Below are positions 1 to 4,985 of a stretch of 8,954 bases of DNA, in pieces (the first letter of the stretch is position 1; each line of letters opens with the position of its first letter). A program made the translations under genes and the position numbers. The notes below the pieces were generated by a model, which had not been told where the DNA came from, did no database searches, and worked only from the letters and a program-made list of their open reading frames with translations. Origin of the DNA: an uncultured Erysipelotrichaceae bacterium (GTDB lineage: Bacteria; Bacillota_I; Bacilli_A; Erysipelotrichales; Erysipelotrichaceae); assembly GCA_902796465.1 (NCBI GenBank), contig CADBPK010000070.1:1-8954 (forward strand), given 5' to 3'.

Positions 1-624
1 CAGACTGCCTGGTTTGCCGGTATCACCGGGCACAGAAACGGTCTTTTCATCTTCAGCGGACCAACCGGATCAGGGAAGACGACCAGTCTGTATACCCTGC
101 TCAACGCCTGTGAAAACAAGAAGATCTTTACGCTTGAAGACCCGGTCGAAGTCGTAAACGACAAGTACATCCAGCTGCAGATCAATGAGCGCGCGCACCT
201 GTCCTACGCGGAAGGCATCAAGCAGCTGATGAGGCAGGATCCCGACATCATCATGGTCGGCGAGATCCGTGATTCCACAGCGGCGGAGATGGCGGTAAGA
301 TGCGCGCTTACCGGGCACCTGGTGGTGACCAGCCTGCACAGTTTCAGCTGCAATGGTGCCGTGGAACGGATGACAGAACTCGGTGTCTCCCCTCTGCAGC
401 TGCAGGATGTGCTTCTTGGAGTCAGCTGCCAGAGACTCTATACCGCCGCTGACGGGGGAAAGATCGGCATCTACGAGATCATGGACCGAAAGGAGGTGCA
501 GCATTATTTCCGGACACACACAAACAGCGAAAGATTTATTTCGCTTACCGCCCGGATCCAAAGAGCGGTTGAAGAACATATTATCGAAGGAGATCAGGCC
601 AAAGCAGACCTTATTGACGCATGA
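1..624 (+). CDS. comGA: ComGA, competence pseudopilus assembly ATPase (5' partial)
   Basis: Only the last 207 residues are in the window; the N-terminal part lies upstream. This is the C-terminal RecA-like core of a type II/IV secretion ATPase. Visible residues are a Walker A motif GPTGSGKTT (visible residues 20-28), an Asp box around TLEDPVE (44-50), a Walker B/secretion-NTPase signature DPDIIMVGEIRD (80-91) and a His box TSLHS (110-114). No tetracysteine zinc motif is seen between CQRL and the GIYEI segment. In the family, ATP hydrolysis at the cytoplasmic face of the membrane drives assembly of the competence pseudopilus through ComGB. It is the first visible gene of the comG operon, and its end overlaps the likely comGB start. 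The identity rests on the motifs plus the downstream comGB-GG genes; PilB or GspE would be the alternative without that context. Confidence 0.95.
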   Translation, partial: QTAWFAGITGHRNGLFIFSGPTGSGKTTSLYTLLNACENKKIFTLEDPVEVVNDKYIQLQINERAHLSYAEGIKQLMRQDPDIIMVGEIRDSTAAEMAVRCALTGHLVVTSLHSFSCNGAVERMTELGVSPLQLQDVLLGVSCQRLYTAADGGKIGIYEIMDRKEVQHYFRTHTNSERFISLTARIQRAVEEHIIEGDQAKADLIDA

Positions 625-1585
625 TGACTGCCGGGCCGTCGCTTCCCTCATGAAAAACGGATTTTCCCTGCCCGATACCTTCCGGGTGATCCGCACCCGG
701 AAAAACGAGAAGACGATCGAAGAAATACGTTCACACCTGATAAAGGGTGAAAAAGCCGCTTCGTTTTTCGCCGGTTACTGCGCCCCGGAAATCAGGAAAT
801 ACCTCGGTTCCTTTCTGCGCTATATGAATTTTGAAGACAGTCTCGACCTTGCATGCGCACTGTTATCCAAAGAAAAGCAGAACCGGGAAAATCTTCTGAA
901 AGGACTGTTCTACCCGGTTTCCCTTCTTTGCGCAACGATCTTCGGCATTCTTGCGTTCAACCGTTTTGTACTCCCTTCCATGATGGGGCTGATGCATGCG
1001 TTTCAAAGCGATACCGGGACATTTTCTTCCTTTCGGTTCTGGACCGTCCTGCTCAGTGAACTGCTTGCCATCCTGCTGGGTGCCATCTGTCTGGCTGTAT
1101 GGATCTTTACACGGCACAGATTCATCACCCGCACATATTGTTTCGTGACAAAGCATTTCGGACACACGATCCTGACCGGCATCGCATCCCGCAAGTTCAT
1201 CCTGTACTTTCTGGAATGCCTCAGGCGCGAGACAGCAACCAGAAGGAACCTGACTGTCCTGAAAGAACTGAAGGAAGAACCGCTGGTATCCTTCATCGCT
1301 TCCGAACTGGATGCGTCACTGGAAAAAGGGACTTCCCTGGAAGCGGCGGTAGACAGCGTTTATGTGGAAGATCTTCTGCAGTATTTCTTTCGCATCGCCA
1401 TGTACGCGTCGGACACGGAAGGCATGCTGGAGGAATATCTGCGCGTAACGGAGATCCGCACAAAAAAACGGATCCGCATCCTGACCAAAAGCATACAGAT
1501 CTTCTGTTACTGCATGATCGGCGGCGCGGTCATCTTTATCTATCAGATCCTGATGATGCCGATGATGATACTGCAGAACATTTGA
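614..1585 (+). CDS. comGB: ComGB, polytopic platform protein of the competence pseudopilus
   Basis: Integral membrane protein of the type II secretion F (GspF/PilC) family, expected to anchor the ComGA ATPase to the pseudopilus. From the TTG at 614 it has 323 residues, the length I recall for Bacillus subtilis ComGB. Three hydrophobic segments fit the family: about 98-120 (after LKGLFYP), about 140-162, and about 290-318 near the C-terminus. The start is uncertain. TTG at 614 overlaps comGA by 11 nt and keeps the family-like first helix (CRAVASLMKNGFSLPD), but the AAGGAG at 587-592 is 21 nt away. ATG at 650 would drop about half of that helix. The frame stays open far upstream inside comGA, but that part is only a shadow. 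The gene ends 12 nt before comGC. Function follows from fold, length and operon position. Confidence 0.92.
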   Translation: MTHDDCRAVASLMKNGFSLPDTFRVIRTRKNEKTIEEIRSHLIKGEKAASFFAGYCAPEIRKYLGSFLRYMNFEDSLDLACALLSKEKQNRENLLKGLFYPVSLLCATIFGILAFNRFVLPSMMGLMHAFQSDTGTFSSFRFWTVLLSELLAILLGAICLAVWIFTRHRFITRTYCFVTKHFGHTILTGIASRKFILYFLECLRRETATRRNLTVLKELKEEPLVSFIASELDASLEKGTSLEAAVDSVYVEDLLQYFFRIAMYASDTEGMLEEYLRVTEIRTKKRIRILTKSIQIFCYCMIGGAVIFIYQILMMPMMILQNI

Positions 1586-1597
1586 AAGGAGGCATTT

Positions 1598-1903
1598 ATG
1601 CGAAAACAACTGAAAAAAGGATTTACCTTACTTGAAATGACCATCGTGATCCTGATCGTTTCCATCCTGTTCCTGCTGACAACACCGAATATCCAAAAGA
1701 CACTGGGCATCGTAAACAAAAAAGGCTGCAAAGCCCTGGAGAAAGTCGGCGACGCGGCGATCCTGCAGTACAAGCTGGAATACGATGAGTTCCCGGGTTC
1801 CGTTTCCGATCTGATCTCAGCCGGTCTTCTGACGGAAGAACAGATCAAATGCGACGGTTCCCATTCCCTGAAGGTCGTGAATGGACAGGCGTACATTGAC
1901 TGA
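1598..1903 (+). CDS. comGC: ComGC, major competence pseudopilin
   Basis: A 101-residue class III prepilin-like protein. A short positive leader (MRKQLKKG) ends at Gly8. The prepilin peptidase site is G8|F9, followed by TLLEM with Glu at mature position +5 and a hydrophobic helix to about residue 29. Two cysteines, Cys44 in KKGC and Cys85 in IKCDG, match positions I recall in B. subtilis ComGC, where they form an intramolecular disulfide. The start has a strong AAAGGAGG site (1585-1592) five nt upstream, the best ribosome binding site in the operon, which fits a subunit needed in excess. The protein polymerises through the envelope into the pseudopilus that binds incoming DNA. The prepilin peptidase (ComC) is not in this window. 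Confidence 0.96.
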   Translation: MRKQLKKGFTLLEMTIVILIVSILFLLTTPNIQKTLGIVNKKGCKALEKVGDAAILQYKLEYDEFPGSVSDLISAGLLTEEQIKCDGSHSLKVVNGQAYID

Positions 1904-2198
1904 AGGATTTGCCCTGGCAGAGTGCTGTATCGTGATTCTTCTGCTCAGCATTTTTACGGCTCTGTGGCTGCCGGTTTGTGAATTGTCCGATACGGACTAC
2001 TATACCTTCCCGGACAGTTATCTGCTGTATCAGAGCGAAGCCATAAAGAATCATAAGCGCACGGATTTTGAAACAGGCAGCCATCACGGTGCCTTCAACC
2101 GCAAAGGTGATGTGTATCTGGCGGAGACCCTGACTTTCCTGCGTGGCAGGAAACAGATCATCGTTGAACTGGGAGGCGGCAGACTTGTTTTCCGTTAA
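1881..2198 (+). CDS. comGD: ComGD-like minor pseudopilin
   Basis: A 105-residue protein with a short leader ending in TEG, a cleavage site at G9|F10 and GFALAE placing Glu at +5, followed by a hydrophobic helix to about residue 32. The helix start contains a Cys pair (Cys15-Cys16). The soluble domain is short and has no motif I can assign. The ATG at 1881 has GAAGG six nt upstream and overlaps the comGC end by 23 nt, implying translational coupling; a TTG at 1896 is a weaker alternative. By order and type it is ComGD, a minor pseudopilin thought to help prime or cap the pseudopilus. Its family membership is clear from the N-terminus; the exact letter is inferred from operon position. Confidence 0.85.
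   Translation: MDRRTLTEGFALAECCIVILLLSIFTALWLPVCELSDTDYYTFPDSYLLYQSEAIKNHKRTDFETGSHHGAFNRKGDVYLAETLTFLRGRKQIIVELGGGRLVFR
2171..2176 (+). promoter_or_regulatory. Ribosome binding site deciding the TTG start of comGE
   Basis: GGGAGG lies eight nt before the TTG at 2185, inside the end of comGD. It favours this TTG over the GTG at 2143, which would add 14 residues to a leader that is already complete. Inferred from spacing and sequence only. Confidence 0.65.
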
Positions 2199-2433
2199 AA
2201 AAGGCTTCCTGCTTTCGGAGGCACTGCTTTCCATGGCTGTCGTTTCCCTGCTTGTCCTGATCGTGTTCCAGGCCATCAGCACACATGCGGATATCCGGAA
2301 AAGCCTGCGGACATCAGGCGACAGAATCAACGATAAAATGACAGACACCTACAGAATCCAGGAGGAGGAAAACTACGTATGGGAAAAAGATGCCGGAGAG
2401 GATTTATCCTTGCCGATTTCCTCCTCTCCCTGA
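2185..2433 (+). CDS. comGE: ComGE-like minor pseudopilin
   Basis: An 82-residue protein with the N-terminus MFSVKKG|FLLSE: cleavage at G7|F8, Glu at +5 (residue 12), then a hydrophobic helix to about residue 27. The remainder is short, polar and charged (rich in Glu, Asp and Arg) and has no recognised domain. The chosen start is TTG with GGGAGG upstream, overlapping comGD by 14 nt; the longer GTG start at 2143 is less likely. It overlaps comGF by 55 nt, so its C-terminal quarter is read in two frames. Called ComGE by position between GD and GF. In the family it is a minor pseudopilin of the competence pseudopilus. Confidence 0.8.
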   Translation: MFSVKKGFLLSEALLSMAVVSLLVLIVFQAISTHADIRKSLRTSGDRINDKMTDTYRIQEEENYVWEKDAGEDLSLPISSSP

Positions 2434-2777
2434 GTGTCCTGATGATCCTGATGCCCGTCACCCTTCTCGCTGTCCGTACCGTATCCGCTTCCCTCCGTTT
2501 TGACGAAGAGGTACAGGATGAGATCGCCCTTGCGCAGATGCGCAGGATCATCCTGCTTTCCTACGATGCGGAACCTTCCGGCGGTGATCTCAGGATCACC
2601 TATCAGGGAGATGATATGCGTTTTACGTTTCTGAATAAGAGAGTTATCCTGCAGCCGGGAACGCAGATCTTCATCTCACAGATCGATTCCGCATCCTTCC
2701 ATAATGAAGGCGGTATCCTGTACCTCCGTTATGAGCGGAAAGGAAAGATATATGACAAAGTCATCGGGCATCAGTAA
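2379..2777 (+). CDS. comGF: ComGF-like minor pseudopilin (Asp at mature position 5)
   Basis: A 132-residue protein. The leader MGKRCRRG is followed by FILAD: cleavage is predicted at G8|F9, but mature +5 is Asp13, not the usual Glu. A hydrophobic helix runs to about residue 31. The C-terminal half has the alternating beta pattern I associate with ComGF (DMRFTFLNKRVIL, then GGILYLRYERKGKIYDKVI). The ATG at 2379 has AGGAGG (2363-2368) ten nt upstream. It overlaps comGE by 55 nt and comGG by 26 nt. Role by family: minor pseudopilin required for DNA binding in transformation. Confidence is good because both sequence style and operon position agree. Confidence 0.88.
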   Translation: MGKRCRRGFILADFLLSLSVLMILMPVTLLAVRTVSASLRFDEEVQDEIALAQMRRIILLSYDAEPSGGDLRITYQGDDMRFTFLNKRVILQPGTQIFISQIDSASFHNEGGILYLRYERKGKIYDKVIGHQ

Positions 2778-3114
2778 GGGATTTATCAGCACATACAGCC
2801 TTGCGGTATTCCTGTATGTGATCTCCCTCATTATGATCATCATAACCAACGATATCCGGCGGATGGCGGTCATGCACAACATGGAGGAATACGCGGATCA
2901 TTACGCGGCGGAAAGCCTCGTGATCGCGGATATCAAAAACCGCCTGTGCTCAGATGAATTTACAGACGGCGATTACAGTGTATCCGGAGCGGTGTATTCT
3001 GCTGAGATCAGCAGCGGACTCCTGTATATCCGCATCCATTTCCCCCTCTCTGAGGGGCTCACCGTACGCTTTGACGAGGAAACCCGGCAGGTCCTGGATT
3101 ATGAAGTGCAGTAA
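2752..3114 (+). CDS. comGG: ComGG-like minor pseudopilin, probable tip subunit
   Basis: A 120-residue protein starting at the ATG at 2752, with AAAGGA seven nt upstream; longer in-frame starts would add residues before the leader. The leader is MTKSSGISKG, then FISTY and a long hydrophobic helix to about residue 32. Mature +5 is Tyr, so the conserved Glu is absent, as I recall for B. subtilis ComGG and for the GspK tip pseudopilin. The helix is followed by YAAESLVIADI, and the C-terminus VRFDEETRQVLDYE resembles the ComGG ending. It is the last gene of the operon, overlapping comGF by 26 nt and ending 11 nt before a convergent gene. The inferred role is a minor pseudopilin at the pseudopilus tip. 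Confidence 0.83.
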   Translation: MTKSSGISKGFISTYSLAVFLYVISLIMIIITNDIRRMAVMHNMEEYADHYAAESLVIADIKNRLCSDEFTDGDYSVSGAVYSAEISSGLLYIRIHFPLSEGLTVRFDEETRQVLDYEVQ

Positions 3115-3125
3115 TGGAAAAATAT

Positions 3126-3401
3126 TCACCGGTGCGGACGTCCGGGAAATTCCCGGTCAACAATGACGAACCACTTCCCGTCCCGCAGATACAGCTCCTT
3201 TCGCTTTCCCCGGATCAGACAAATAAAACAAAGCGCTTCCCCTCCCTGCGGCAAAACGGAAGGAACCGTATTGAGAAGCCTGTCCACCGGGAACTCGCGG
3301 CCGTCCTGCCAGATCAGTGATAACGGGAAGATCTGTCCGTCTTTGCGGATGCGGGCAGTAATATCCACATATACATTTGTCGGTATTCCCTTATAGCTCA
3401 T
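3126..3401 (-). CDS. Conserved hypothetical protein (WxDGRxFxxDR motif)
   Basis: A 91-residue protein with a predicted all-beta look: VYVDITARIRKDGQIFPLSLIWQDGREFPVDR, then FICLIRGKRKELYLRDGKWFV. This pattern (YVDV-ARxxxxGxIxPLxIxWxDGRxFxIDRV ending in a W-F strand) resembles small uncharacterised proteins I remember from many Bacillota; I know of no assigned function. The gene is convergent with comGG (11-nt gap) and divergent from the acidic protein at 3485. The start is uncertain: in-frame ATGs lie at 3450-3452, 3441-3443, 3420-3422 and 3399-3401, none with a good ribosome site. I chose the innermost because the recognisable sequence begins just after it. If an outer start is used, the palindrome at 3438-3456 overlaps the coding sequence. 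Confidence 0.78.
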   Translation of the reverse strand: MSYKGIPTNVYVDITARIRKDGQIFPLSLIWQDGREFPVDRLLNTVPSVLPQGGEALCFICLIRGKRKELYLRDGKWFVIVDREFPGRPHR

Positions 3402-3437
3402 ATCCGGATTTTCGCACAGCATCCTGGCAGTTTTTTT

Positions 3438-3456
3438 GTACATGCTGTTCATGTAC
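3438..3456. promoter_or_regulatory. Perfect palindrome, candidate operator
   Basis: GTACATG, a 5-nt spacer, then CATGTAC: 7-bp arms that are exact inverted repeats. It lies in the gap between the divergent small genes. A -10-like TATTAT (3457-3462) abuts its right arm and a weak -35-like TTGTAC (3436-3441) overlaps its left arm. That arrangement suits a repressor site for the plus-strand gene. No known regulator consensus is recognised. Confidence 0.4.
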
Positions 3457-3484
3457 TATTATGCCGGCAAAGGAGGAGCTTACA

Positions 3485-3745
3485 GTGAATATCGAAAAGA
3501 AAGAAAACATTGATCCGGATGATCTCTTTGAATTCGTCAGCGAAATTGAAGCAGACCTGTCCGATGACGAAGTCCAGGAAGCCGTAAGAAACTGGCTGTT
3601 TATTACGACCTGGCTGAACCAGCTCACAAACCGGGAATTCCGGAATCCGGATGACGTCCTGTCCCTGTTCCTTGATCTGTGCCGCATACCGGCCCCCGTA
3701 AATCCTGCCGGACGCAGGAAGAAGGAGCCCATGAGAATCAACTGA
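3485..3745 (+). CDS. Hypothetical small acidic helical protein
   Basis: An 86-residue protein starting at GTG 3485, chosen because AAAGGAGG (3469-3476) lies eight nt upstream; the in-frame ATG at 3461 has no such site. I do not recognise the family. The first third is very acidic (DPDDLFEF, EIEADLSDDE). Residues about 28-68 look helical, with aromatic and leucine residues (NWLFITTWLNQL, DDVLSLFLDLC). The tail is basic (GRRKKEPMR). There is no signal peptide, membrane segment or catalytic motif. It stands alone, divergent from the 91-residue gene and closed by a strong hairpin, so it is probably monocistronic. The excellent ribosome site and own terminator argue that it is real. Confidence 0.72.
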   Translation: MNIEKKENIDPDDLFEFVSEIEADLSDDEVQEAVRNWLFITTWLNQLTNREFRNPDDVLSLFLDLCRIPAPVNPAGRRKKEPMRIN

Positions 3746-3746
3746 A

Positions 3747-3770
3747 AATACGCGGCATCTGCCGCGTATT
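3747..3770. terminator. Bidirectional terminator hairpin between convergent genes
   Basis: AATACGCGGC pairs with GCCGCGTATT across an ATCT loop: a perfect 10-bp stem starting directly after the stop of the 86-residue gene. On the plus strand CTTCTTAAAT follows (a weak T-run). On the minus strand the stem runs into TATTTTC. It can therefore end both the plus-strand gene and the leftward glyoxalase-side operon. Confidence 0.85.
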
Positions 3771-3790
3771 CTTCTTAAATGTTCCTGTTT

Positions 3791-4156
3791 TCAGGATCGC
3801 ATGATCTCGATCCGGTTTCCGTCAGGGTCCAGGATGAAATAGCAGTTTCCTCCGGGCATCTCCCTTTCAATACAACCGAGTTCTGCGTGAAGCGCATGCA
3901 TCGCGTCATAGTCTTCCGGCACGATGGCAAAGTGGAAGGCCTTATCTCCCAGATCATACGGATGCGGATGATCTTTTTTTGTCATCAGTTCAAGTTCCGT
4001 GTTATGGTCTGTATCCGTCATCATGACAAAATGCAGATTGCCGTCACCGGAATATGATTCCTTCACAACGCGGAGTCCGACAGCCTTCTCATAGAAGGCA
4101 ACGGATTTCTGCATATCCGTAACATGATAGTTCACATGAACGATCTTTACCTTCAT
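3791..4156 (-). CDS. VOC family protein, glyoxalase I-like
   Basis: A 121-residue vicinal-oxygen-chelate protein, the size of a bacterial lactoylglutathione lyase subunit. Two beta-alpha-beta-beta-beta modules are visible. Aligned by eye with E. coli GloA, all four metal ligands are present: His7 (IVHVNY), Glu56 (LELM), His75 (AFHFAI) and Glu117 (NRIEIM). The C-terminal DPDGNRIE is typical of the superfamily. A glyoxalase I would convert the hemithioacetal of methylglyoxal and a thiol, detoxifying a by-product of sugar metabolism; other VOC lyases or resistance proteins cannot be excluded, so no symbol is given. GGGAGA sits six nt before the ATG and overlaps the cinA end (9-nt gap). It is the last gene of a leftward operon ending at the hairpin at 3747. 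Confidence 0.88.
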   Translation of the reverse strand: MKVKIVHVNYHVTDMQKSVAFYEKAVGLRVVKESYSGDGNLHFVMMTDTDHNTELELMTKKDHPHPYDLGDKAFHFAIVPEDYDAMHALHAELGCIEREMPGGNCYFILDPDGNRIEIMRS

Positions 4157-4165
4157 AGTTTCTCC

Positions 4166-4972
4166 CTATACCTGGTCGGTATCCTCCCGGATCGTATTGA
4201 TATATTCTTCCCCTACTGCTTTACGGATCTGTTCCACGACCGGATCCAGCATGGCAAGCGCCTGTTCCCTGGATTCCGCTTCTGCCGTAACACGGATCAG
4301 GCAGCCGTCATCCTTGGCATAAGTCGCAACGGTCGGATTCTGCAGATCCAGCAGATCTCCGAGGGCATCCGCGACCGGTGCCTCCCCTACCTTGATCAGC
4401 GGGGCATGATTGAAATCCTTCATTTTGATATTGATGGAAACCAGCGTCTGATGGCTGAGTTCCTGCAGGTATTCCATGCAGTATTCCTCAAACATCGGTT
4501 CCATTTCTTTCGGAGGTCCCGGCAAAAGGATGCAGATCCTTCCCTTGTTTTCCATGATGATACCCGGTGCTGTGCCGTGATGGTTGTACAGTACCTTTGC
4601 ATTCTCGGGAACCAGGGCCTGTTTTTTCAGACTTTCCAGAAGAGATTCCTTCCGGATCCTCTTCAGGAGCTGTCCCATCATCTCCAGGGCAGTTTCGTCC
4701 ATGATCAGCTTCTTCCCGAAATAATCCGCCAGCATTTCCTTTGTGATATCATCCTTCGTCGGTCCCAGACCGCCTGTCATGATGACCATGTCTGCCCTGG
4801 TATAGGCAGTCCTGACCGCATCCATGATACGTCCGGGGTTGTCTCCGACTACCGTCTGGAAATGTACTTCAATACCGGCAGACGCCAGTTTTTTGGACAG
4901 ATACTGCGCATTGGTATTGACGATGTTGCCGAGAAGAAGTTCTGTCCCGACACTGATGATCTCTGCTATCAT
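4166..4972 (-). CDS. cinA: CinA-like protein, N-terminal (MoCF/COG1058) domain only
   Basis: A 268-residue protein with the CinA N-terminal fold: VGTELLLGNIVNTN (8-21), MTGGLGPTKDDITKE (65-79), NHHGTAPG (130-137) and PGPPKEME (151-158). Full CinA proteins are about 410-420 residues and carry a C-terminal nicotinamide-nucleotide amidase (PncC) domain. Here the protein stops after EEYINTIRED, where that domain would begin, and the next gene starts 9 nt on, so no split remnant follows. COG1058 domains of some CinA proteins hydrolyse ADP-ribose; the name comes from competence induction in streptococci. The ATG at 4972 is preceded by AAAAAAGGAG; a longer in-frame start at 5035 lies inside the upstream gene and is not needed. 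It sits second in the operon, 13 nt after the dehydrogenase gene. Confidence 0.92.
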   Translation of the reverse strand: MIAEIISVGTELLLGNIVNTNAQYLSKKLASAGIEVHFQTVVGDNPGRIMDAVRTAYTRADMVIMTGGLGPTKDDITKEMLADYFGKKLIMDETALEMMGQLLKRIRKESLLESLKKQALVPENAKVLYNHHGTAPGIIMENKGRICILLPGPPKEMEPMFEEYCMEYLQELSHQTLVSINIKMKDFNHAPLIKVGEAPVADALGDLLDLQNPTVATYAKDDGCLIRVTAEAESREQALAMLDPVVEQIRKAVGEEYINTIREDTDQV

Positions 4973-4985
4973 ATTGTCTCCTTTT

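Noticed and set aside
70..696. Minus-strand open frame of 208 codons across comGA and comGB
   Set aside because: It is antisense to clear Walker A, Walker B and His-box coding sequence and has no recognisable protein features.
2704..2751. Longer comGG start at 2704
   Set aside because: It would place 16 extra residues before a leader that is already complete, and ATG 2752 has a good ribosome site at proper spacing.
3142..3156. CCGGGAA-A-TTCCCGG palindrome just past comGG as a comG terminator
   Set aside because: The usable stem is only about 5 bp, no T-run follows, and it lies inside the convergent coding sequence.
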